This document shows positions 56,162 to 64,000 of a stretch of 64,000 nt of DNA, piece by piece. How positions within the stretch are numbered: the first letter of the stretch is position 1; each line of letters starts with the position of its first letter. Where the stretch lies: the NCBI RefSeq assembly GCF_038502225.1, contig NC_091325.1:29288459-29352458 (forward strand), written 5' to 3'. The DNA is from Cherax quadricarinatus (lineage: Eukaryota > Arthropoda > Malacostraca > Decapoda > Parastacidae). The position numbers and the translations under genes were made by a program. The notes below the pieces were generated by a model, which saw only the letters and a program-made list of their open reading frames with translations, searched no databases and was not told the origin of the DNA.

Positions 56162-57625
56162 AAAATTAATTCAGACTATACAGATTATGAAAAGGAATTT
56201 CTTGAATCAGATCCGTCTGAGGATGAAATTAAAAATGTTTTGGATACCTTTAGTAATCAACAATTAAAGTGGACAGGAGTACAGGCTATCTGCCATAAAA
56301 CTCTGTCACAGAGACCTACTGTAACTAGTGGTCAAACACCTGTTACACCTGTTACAACAACAAGTGTCTCATTACCAAGCTTACCTACATTGTCATTACC
56401 TATTTTCCAAGGTCATTATTATGAAGAATTCATTAGTGGTATTCAATCCATAGTAAATTCACTAACTGACATAGATGAGATTGCTAAGTTCAATTATCTT
56501 AAATGTCTTGTGAAGGGAGAACCCTATGAACTGATTAAGTCATTTCCGTTGGTTAAAGGTAATTATCAAATAGCCTTACGTGTCTTAGCAGACAATTACT
56601 TTGATGCTGACAAGGCCAGAGTTAGACATGCAGTCTTAATATCAAGCTTGAAGCCACCCAAACATTGTTTTTCAGACTTACAGGCATTTAGAATCACATT
56701 AGACAATAGTCTCAGATCTCTAGGTGCTAAATATGACCGAAGGCAATGTGATTGGTTTGTCAGTGGTATTGTACTAGGTAAGTTGTCACCACAAACTATT
56801 GAACGATTAAATATTATGTTCAATAAACGCTATTTCACTTGTGAAGAAATTAGCAATGGTTTACAAACAATAGTTTCATGCATGCAAGCAACGAGACAAG
56901 ATGAAAAATCCACAAATCCAGTGGATAATAAACCTTCAACTCAGTATAAAAAGAGTATACCTACTCCCACTAAACCAGAGAATGCGAAATCCCATATAGG
57001 CATTTACCAAGCTGTGAATACAACAGACAGTAAACAAACTGTCATACATAAACGTACTCCAAAATGTGTACTTTGTGATGGAACACATTGGGCACAGTAT
57101 TGTATTCAATACACAACAATGAAGGCACGTAAACAACGTGTTCATCAGCTGAAAAGGTGCATCAAGTGTTTAGGTGAACACAAGGGAGGAAAATGCTCAC
57201 TGAAGAAGTGTTTTAAATGCAAGGGTATGCATCATACAACATTATGCCCATATACTTTTGCTGAACAACAGAAGACTTCCACAGAAACAGGAAGTCAACA
57301 AGCAACAGCATTAAATGTGAGAGATAAGTTTAAAGCAACTGCTCTCCCGATAGCTCGAATTGAGTTATCTAATAAATTACACAAAACCAATGTGCTAACT
57401 CTATTTGATCAAAGCTCACAAAGGTCCTTCATAAGAACAGTGTTGCAGAAACTGAATAAACAACCCTATGCGAAAGTACAGTTAGATATAGCTGGTTTTT
57501 TCCACAATTCTGGTAAACAGACATATGACCTAGCCAGAATCACTGTTGGTCTAGGAAACAGGAAAAAGACAGTAGAAGCTGTGGTAGTAGATGATTTGCC
57601 TAAGTCTGTGCAGATCCAGGGATGA
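56162..57625 (+). pseudogene. Nested Pao gag and protease start
   Basis: An open frame with LPSLPTLSLPIFQGHYYEEF, FNYLKCLVKGEPYELIKSFP and FRITLDNSLRSLGAKYDRRQ (gag DUF1759-like). Three CX2CX3HX4C knuckles follow: CVLCDGTHWAQYC, CIKCLGEHKGGKC and CFKCKGMHHTTLC. The aspartic protease start is TLFDQSSQRSFIRTVL, then ARITVGLGNRKKTVEAVVVD. The frame ends in a TGA at 57623-57625, with the same frame continuing beyond it. The protease box reads DQS where the outer copy reads DQG. Confidence 0.88.
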
Positions 57626-60304
57626 AAAGAAACAGTTGCAGCACTGAAAGCAGCTAAGGTCAAGTTAGCCTGTCCTGACATACAGACGGACACTATTAGT
57701 CCAATTGATTTAATCATTGGAAGTGATTATTATCACTGTTTTGTGCAAAATATAGTAAGTAAACATGATGTTCATTTGCTGAAAACAGCAGGAGGCCACA
57801 TGATATGTGGTCCCATTCCCTCTCAAAGTGGGAAAGAAGCTGATATTGATTCAGTGGAAAATGTACTAGTTACGAGAATAACCGCTGATCATGTACCACA
57901 GCAAAAATTATCATTACTGGAAGAAATGAATGAACCAGTTGATAAGTTGTGGGATTTAGATGCGATAGTTATTGATGTAAATAAACCAAGCCCACAAGAG
58001 TCTTAGACTTATAACCAATATTTGGACACTGTCAAATATAAAGATGGACAGTATTGGGTTAGGTTACCATGGAAATTAAATCCACCACATCTGCCTAGCA
58101 ATTATCGCATGGCTTTCGGACAAATGAAAGCACAAATACATGAGCTCAGGAAGAATCCAGAGCTACTTACTGTCTATGATAATATCATACAAGAACAGTT
58201 GGACAATAAATTCAATGAGGAAATAGTCGAAGATAAGTTGAAGACAGAAGCTCATTATCTCCCGCACCATGGAGTCAGAAGAGATTCTGAAACCACTCCA
58301 CTACTTGTTGTATATAATTGCAGCGCACGTGCTAATAAAGATGTAGCAAGTCTTAATGACTGTCTGATGACCGGACCCTCACTAACTGAGAAGCTTGGAG
58401 ACGTGCTTATGAAATTTCGCACAAACCCTTATGCCTACACGGCTGATATTTACAAAGCTTTCTTAAGAGTAGGACTACAAGAAATAGATAGAGATTATAC
58501 TCGATTCTTGTGGCCTGAAAATCCACACGATCCTCAAAGTCCTGTGAAAACTTATCGTTTCAAATCAGTATTATTTGGTGCAACATCCTCTCCATTCTTA
58601 CTAGAAGCTACTCTGAATATACATTTGAAGAAATCTGAAAGTCCCTTCAAAGAAATCTTAAGGAAAAGTTTCTATGTGGACAATCTTCAAGGTACTGTGA
58701 ATAAAGAGGAGGATTTGAAATCCTTATACAGAGAAGCTAACAAGGAGATGAAAGAAGCAAATATGCCTCTAAGGATGTGGAATAAAAATTCAAAGCAATT
58801 AAGGGAACTTATCAAAGAAGATTTCGCTGAAACTGAAATTCCTGATTGCAACAATATGCTGGGACTTAATTGGAACACACAGGAAGATACTTTGAGTCTC
58901 AAAAAGATAAACAATAAATCATGCAGTACACTCACTAAACGTAGTTTACTGTCAGAGGTATCACAATGTTTTGATCCTCTAGGACTCGTCTCACCAATTA
59001 CCATAAAGCGTAAAATGCTTATGCAAGATGCATGGAAGCTCAAAATTAGATGGGCTGAAAACTTGCCTCTAGAAATGAGTCAAGCATGGAATGAAATATC
59101 CAAGGAGTTTAAGCAACTTCTTCAAATTAAATTTCCCAGACAAATAGGTCAAGAGGGAAACAAGTACACATTACATGTGTTCTGTGATGCGTCAACCAGA
59201 GGTTATGGCGCTGTAGCTTACATGAGTAATGCTGAAGGAAGTACACTAATTACTTCAAAGGCCAGGGTAGCACCCTTTAAGGTCAGAACAGTACCACAAT
59301 TGGAACTGACAGCACTCTATGTAGGTACAAAATTAGCTGTCTATCTCAACAAAGTACTTGATCATCTCACTGTTGAGAAAATCGTGATCTGGACTGATAA
59401 TGAAGCAGTTCTCCAGTGGTTAAGAAATAATAAGAGTAAGCTGGTCTATGTACAGAACAGAGTAGCAGAAATAAAAGAGATGCAGAAAGATTATCTCTTT
59501 CTCCACGTCTCTACCCAAGAGAATCCAGCTGACTTGTTGTCACGTGGTGTCCCACTCAAGAAATTTGTGGATAATAAATTATGGCTCCACGGACCGAACT
59601 GGCTCTCTAATGAAAATAACTGGCCTCAGCAAAAAGCTCACATTATGCCAGAAGAAACAGTCTGCTTGAACACAGCAGAAATAAGTTGTGTAAATACTTC
59701 AGACACAACAGAAATAGTCATTGATGGATCTAAATACTCATCTTTGGGTAAACTCTTAAGAGTTACAGCTCTTGTCTTTAAATTCATTAAAGGAATAAAA
59801 CCTGATTATGAATATCTTGAACCCATTAAATACTGGGTGAAACTAATACAGAAAGATGTTTTCTCTACAGAATATAAATTTCTGGAAACACAAGATAAAT
59901 CCCCAAAGAAACCTGTCATGATTAATTCTTTAGGACTTTATCTCGACTCAGAAAAGATTATAAGATGTCGAGGAAGAATTCATAATTCTTCACTACCTAA
60001 AGAAGCCATACATCCAATATTGATCCCCAAGAATCATTGGCTAACAAAACTGATTGTGCAAAACGCCCACAGTAACGTGTTACATGGTGGGGTAGCTGAC
60101 TCACTTTGTCATATACGACACTCCTACTGGATACCTCAAGGTCGACAAAGTGTGAAAAAACAAATAAAGGACTGTATTACTTGTTGTCACTATGCTATGC
60201 GAGTATGTCAGTATCCAGGTCCACCTCCATATCCCTCTGAAAGAGTTTGTCATATCACTCCATTTGAGGTGACAGGTGTAGATTACACTGGACCAATAAT
60301 CTGA
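57626..60304 (+). pseudogene. Nested Pao pol: protease end, RT, RNase H, integrase zinc region
   Basis: Same frame as gag. Protease end: IDLIIGSDYYHCFVQNIVS and LLKTAGGHMICGPIP. A TAG at 58004-58006 then precedes a 760-codon frame. RT: NYRMAFGQMKAQIHELRKNP, TPLLVVYNCSARANKDVASL, YAYTADIYKAFLRVGLQEID (Asp) and SFYVDNLQGTVNKEED (YVDN). SEVSQCFDPLGLVSPITIKR is the usual linker. RNase H: HVFCDASTRGYGAVAYM, PQLELTALYVGTKL, IWTDNEAVLQWLRNN and ENPADLLSRGV. Integrase zinc region: HWLTKLIVQNAHSNVLHGGV and KDCITCCHYAM, then VTGVDYTGPII, and a TGA at 60302-60304. Confidence 0.92.
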
Positions 60305-61294
60305 ACCAAAACAGTTGAGAAAGTTCCCATCAAGGTGTACATCTGTTTGTTCACTTGTGCTACAACTAGAGCAGTACATCTAGAAGTAGCCACTGACATG
60401 TCAACTGAAGCCTTTTTCAAATTATTCAGAAGGTTTGCAGCCAGAAGGGCATGTCCCAGACTGATGACTTCAGATAATGCAACGAACTTTGTTGCTGGTG
60501 CTGCTTATATAAGCAAGATCTTTGATCAACCAGAAGTACAACAGATGCTGAATCAACGCAGTTGTCGTTGGAGATACATTCCTCCTAAATCTCCATGGCA
60601 CGGCGGATTTTATGAAAGAATGATCGGCATTGTAAAACGTTGTTTAAGGAAGGCTCTTCATCGTCAGAGAATAGACTTAGAAGAATTCCGTACAGTTGTG
60701 ACTGAAATAGAAAACAGAGTCAACAACAGACCTCTAACTTATGTTACCGATGATCTGGACAATTTAGAAGTGTTAAGTCCATCTCATTTACTCCATGGCA
60801 GAAGGCTCGAACCTGTTCCTCCCATGAATGACAAAGAAATCATAGACGATCCTTCTTATTTCGAACCTGAGCAACTCAGACGTAAATTCAAACACCTTAA
60901 TAAAGTGATTGAACGTTGGGAGAAAATTTGGCGAGAAGACTATCTCACCTCATTGAGAGAACACTTCTATGGAGCTGGTGTTCCTGAAAATCATAAGTCC
61001 TTAAGACCTGGCGACATAGTGATTATCGACAATGATGGTCCGAGGTCCCAATGGCCACTTGGAAAAATTGCGACCATATATCCTGATGCAAATGGAATCA
61101 TCAGGACAGTTGATGTTTTAAGCAAAGGTGTAGTGAATAAGCGGACAATAAATAAACTAGTGCCGTTAGAATTACACAGTGTTGAAAACAAAATTAGTGA
61201 TTCTCCTGAAACCACACAGACTAAAGCTGTTCAGAAAAGACAAGCAGTAGTGGTTGCGAGAGAGAAAATTAAATTAATGTTAAGTGATGAATAG
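60305..61294 (+). pseudogene. Nested Pao integrase core and DUF5641-type end
   Basis: Continues the same frame after the TGA: TTRAVHLEVATDMSTEAFFK, LMTSDNATNFVAGAAYISKI (second Asp) and SPWHGGFYERMIGIVKRCLR (Glu). ENRVNNRPLTYVTDDL and LSPSHLLHGRRLEPVPP follow. The C-terminal module is LNKVIERWEKIWREDYLTSL, SLRPGDIVIIDNDGPRSQWP and LGKIATIYPDANGIIR. The three acidic catalytic residues are all present. It ends KLMLSDE, then 33 bases to the 3' LTR. Confidence 0.92.
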
Positions 61295-61326
61295 TTCACC
61301 TGCAGGAAACCTCCGCCAACCCCCAG

Positions 61327-62372
61327 TGTGGAGAAATTTTCTCCAGGAGGGGGTATCAGCCCCCTTCAGCCCCTTCAGCCCCTTTCAGCCCTGAGGGGCC
61401 CAACCCTCTCAGAAGGGGCAAGCGTCTTGTTTACTGCTACAGTGAGTAATTGATCGCAGATGCAGTATGAGTATGCGACGTGGTCAAGCGACCACTGCTC
61501 CTTGCAGTCCAGTGTTGCAGAGTGTATTTTAATAAGAGACAGTACATCTCTTACCTTAGCAGGACAATTAAGGAAAATCCTGCTCCCACTTTATTACCAT
61601 AGTAAAGATAGTGGACATTGTTGTCTATGCTTAAGACAGCAAGATTTAAACATTCTGCTTTGCTTCATCGAGGAAGTGGCAAGGAAGCAAAAGTACTAGG
61701 TCAGCTTTTCCTTTGTGCTGGGGGAAGTGACGGCGTGGGGTGCTGTGGCATCTTCAGATTACTTTTGACTCTACTGAGAGTGACACTGACGCCAGGATAA
61801 CCAACAAAGAACGATCTGTGCGTTAATGTGAATGAAGTGTCTCACAAAACACGATAAACACTTACAGAGAAGTGTGATCAGCTTCTTCAGTGATATTGTG
61901 TGAACAATTATTGATGAACAGTGTAACAACGAGTGTTGCGATCCAACAGAGTGTAGTGCGACATTCTTCAAAGAACACTATTCTTCAATCAACTCACCGG
62001 ATATCCGGGCATAATTACGGGTCAGATACATATACCCAGGTAAGTGTTCTAACTCGTGATGTGCTACTATTGACTGCGCAGTTGAGTATAAAATCGTGAG
62101 TTAGTCACTTATCATAACCCCCGGTGATATGCGGACCTTTGAGTCCACACACGTAAGTTTGTCAGCAATCAGTGAATGAAATATGCTGACATAACACCCC
62201 CTAGGGGTAATTTATAATCTTACAAATTATAACTCATTACAGCCCGTTGAAAGATGACTTCGACAGCTTCTCAAGACCTCGTCTGCAGGGGCGGCTGTGC
62301 AGGCGGTGAGTTGTCTTTCTAAGTTAAGTTTTCCCTATATTTAAACTTAGCTGGTAATGCCATTTCTCAACA
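61327..62372 (+). repeat. Nested Pao 3' LTR
   Basis: 1,046 bp. It differs from the 5' LTR by scattered substitutions, small length changes in the CAGCCC-rich start, and about 17 extra bases around 61688-61705 (AAAAGTACTAGGTCAGC). Confidence 0.9.
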
Positions 62373-62377
62373 ATTTC

Positions 62378-62574
62378 ATTTGATATTAATATAGGTCCAG
62401 AGAGACTTGTGGAGGGACAGGTTATGGTAGGTATCGAAGGGGGGCATTTTTTGCATCCTAGGTGTCCTAAAATTCCTACTTGTCTCTGTAACCTTGATAA
62501 AGAATAATTATCTTTGTTACCATTTACTGGTATGTACCTTATGAGTTACATCCAGGTAAATTTAATTTTTCACA
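62378..62574 (+). repeat. Outer Pao 3' LTR, right piece
   Basis: Resumes ATTTGATATTAATATAGGTC after the nested element's ATTTC and ends TTTAATTTTTCACA, matching the end of 47007-47721. Confidence 0.9.
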
Positions 62575-63180
62575 AGTACCATCAAACAGTCGCCAGCCTG
62601 GATTTCACATCCTTCTGGGCTCGAGTTCCTTTACTGACATTGATCTTTCACTCCTCACAGGATTTTACGACTTCATAGAACTGTAACAGTCAATTTTTTC
62701 TTAAAAGAGTAACGTCATAAACTAAAATTTAGTAATGCAGTGGTTTGACCATTCAGTGCTGTCCGGACAAGCATTTATCTGAATTATTTCAAGAAGTACT
62801 GATTTACAGACATAATTCTCCGCCATATAACGTAGTTAGATACGTCAACAGCGTAGTGGACATACACTAGTACCAAAATATTACCACAATTCTTCCAAGC
62901 AGAACTCTGTGCAATTTGCATTGGAAGTGAAAAATAGACAACTCTTTAGCTATCCTTCTCAGCAGGAACAAAGATAAATTCATATATGAAGCAGTATATA
63001 TATTCTGTAGTATCCACTGTGGTGATGCACTCTTTTTAATAATCTTAAGTCACTTTAGTTCCTGCATGCCTCAGTGATGCATTCTGTATGGTACGACCTG
63101 CCCTTTCCGCCATCCCCAACGTCACCATCGCTACCTCACCTGCTGGTACCACCCTCTTTCCACCACCCGCAACCATAGAA
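62575..63180. other. DNA with no recognised feature
   Basis: No open frame, RNA or repeat is supported on either strand. Confidence 0.55.
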
Positions 63181-63370
63181 CATAAGAAAGAAGGAACACT
63201 GCAGCAGGCTTACATGCCCATGCGAGGCAGGTCCAATTCTCCCACCAGCTTAAGCCAAATGCATTGACCTAGTCAGCATGTATGTATAATGTTCGCTGAG
63301 ACTGGAGTCCTGGCACAGGCCTCAGTCTTTTGATGACCCATCTCTGGCTCCCGAGGGAGAAAGGTTTCTA
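63181..63370. repeat. Interspersed repeat fragment, decapod-type
   Basis: CATAAGAAAGAAGGAACACT, then GCAGCAGGCTTACATGCCCA and TGCGAGGCAGGTCC, resembles a very common decapod interspersed repeat from memory. Its class is not assigned. Confidence 0.4.
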
Positions 63371-63466
63371 CAATGATGCAACGTATGCTGCTCAAGCACT
63401 CTCCTGGTCAGTTCATCTGGTGCATCTCATAAGCGACAACACCGTATGTACCCTTAACTGTGGACA

Positions 63467-64000
63467 CTAGCGAGGAGGAGGATATGTCATTATCACCGGC
63501 AACAGCTTGTCTGGTTCGTTGACTCCATGGTACATTAGTGTGGCCGCAGTCATCTCTGGGTCCTCTTCGGGAGGGGATATCAGTGCTAGTTGCCTGTGGA
63601 GTGTCTCAGTAACTTTGCACTCCAGAAGATAGTGTGTTAGGGGGTGCTGGACAATGTGCTGGCAGTACTGGCACATCTCCTCCTCAGCCTTGTCTACCAT
63701 CATCTTGGCTGTGGGAAAGCCCAAACGAAGCCGATGGATGGCGGTACACTGCGCTCTGGACCAGCTTCTATCATATGGAGGGGGTTCTCCCTGAATAGCT
63801 GCTCAGTACCACTGTTGAGATGGGGTATCACCTAAGACCTCCCCCATAAGTTTCATTGCTCTGGCAGCCACCAGTTTGGTCTGTCGTAGGCTGATGGGGA
63901 CAGTAATCCCAACATGTGGATAATCTGTGGCTGCCTTGGCTGCATCATCTGCCGCCTCATTTCCCCAGATGCCAGCATTGCTGGGGATCCAGTTCAATGT
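63467..64000 (-). pseudogene. RNase H-bearing LINE (I/Jockey group), C-terminal end, cut by the window edge
   Basis: On the minus strand, entering at the window edge: MNWIPSNAGIWGNEAADDAA with KAATDYPHVGI, the C-terminal part of an RNase H domain (GNEAAD, final Asp) as in I-group non-LTR elements. After a stop near 63803 and a short broken stretch, the frame at 63724-63467 has EMCQYCQHIVQHPLTHYLLE with C, a C-terminal Cys/His motif, then LISPPEEDPEMTAATL and the end. RT and endonuclease lie beyond the right edge. At least one stop or frame change makes this part non-functional. Confidence 0.75.

Larger units (their letters stand above)
54181..62372 (+). mobile_element. BEL/Pao LTR element, nested copy
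   Basis: A 8,192-bp element with LTRs 54181-55210 and 61327-62372, flanked by perfect ATTTC (54176-54180, 62373-62377) inside the outer 3' LTR. From 56162 on, all pol domains lie in one frame interrupted by three stop codons, so it is much less decayed than its host. Confidence 0.92.
47007..62574 (+). mobile_element. BEL/Pao LTR element, outer copy (split by a nested Pao)
   Basis: LTRs TGTGG...CACA at 47007-47721 and 53647-54180 plus 62378-62574. The interior codes gag-protease-RT-RNase H-integrase in Pao order, all broken. Without the nested element it is about 7.4 kb. The flanks share GTAC (CGTAC at 47002-47006, AGTAC at 62575-62579), a 4-bp target duplication or 5 bp with one mismatch. 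Confidence 0.88.

Overview
The window looks like a piece of a large, transposon-saturated arthropod genome, most likely a decapod crustacean (inference). The evidence is the mix of CR1-like, RTE, Tx1-like and RNase H-bearing LINEs, BEL/Pao and Gypsy LTR elements, Penelope-like elements with GIY-YIG endonucleases, a Tigger remnant, long CA and trinucleotide microsatellites, and a CYP2-clan cytochrome P450 exon structure. There are no bacterial-style operons, and almost every long open frame is a transposon fragment or a translated satellite.

One host gene can be supported. Three consecutive coding exons of a CYP2-clan cytochrome P450 lie on the minus strand at 33608-33728, 15243-15423 and 11760-11878. 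Their splice phases chain without a gap, and they carry the I-helix (GGSETTSS) and K-helix (EVQR) signatures. The introns are 18.2 kb and 3.4 kb and are packed with transposons. The N-terminal exons and the heme-binding exon are not visible and should lie to the right and left of the window respectively.

Layout. 1-607: Tigger-like element, internally deleted, cut by the window edge. 1568-2511: LTR of the BEL/Pao group. 2512-9838: a 22-bp minisatellite followed by a 40-bp minisatellite, interrupted by two LINE tails and a 1.24-kb candidate DNA transposon. 9839-10795: RTE LINE tail. 10840-11682 and 12380-14927: two Penelope-like elements with inverted-repeat architecture; the second holds a head-to-head tRNA-SINE. 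15780-33597: four same-strand copies of one CR1-like LINE (A to D) in two chimeric pairs, with a Gypsy element lacking recognisable gag, protease and RT inside copy C. 34107-40315: a 64-bp tandem repeat split by a 5.9-kb Tx1/L1-like LINE. 41214-43480: broken copy of a repeated arthropod gene family. 44118-46505: another CR1-like LINE. 47007-62574: a BEL/Pao element carrying a Penelope-derived hairpin in gag and a second, related BEL/Pao element nested in its 3' LTR. 63467-64000: end of an RNase H-bearing LINE.

The mobile elements are nearly all broken by stops or frameshifts. Target-site duplications can be read for several insertions, giving a partial order of events. The most notable signals are the P450 exons with transposon ends close to their splice donors, the hairpin-shaped SINE and Penelope insertions, the nested related Pao elements, and splice-donor-like words at the 3' ends of two LINE families.
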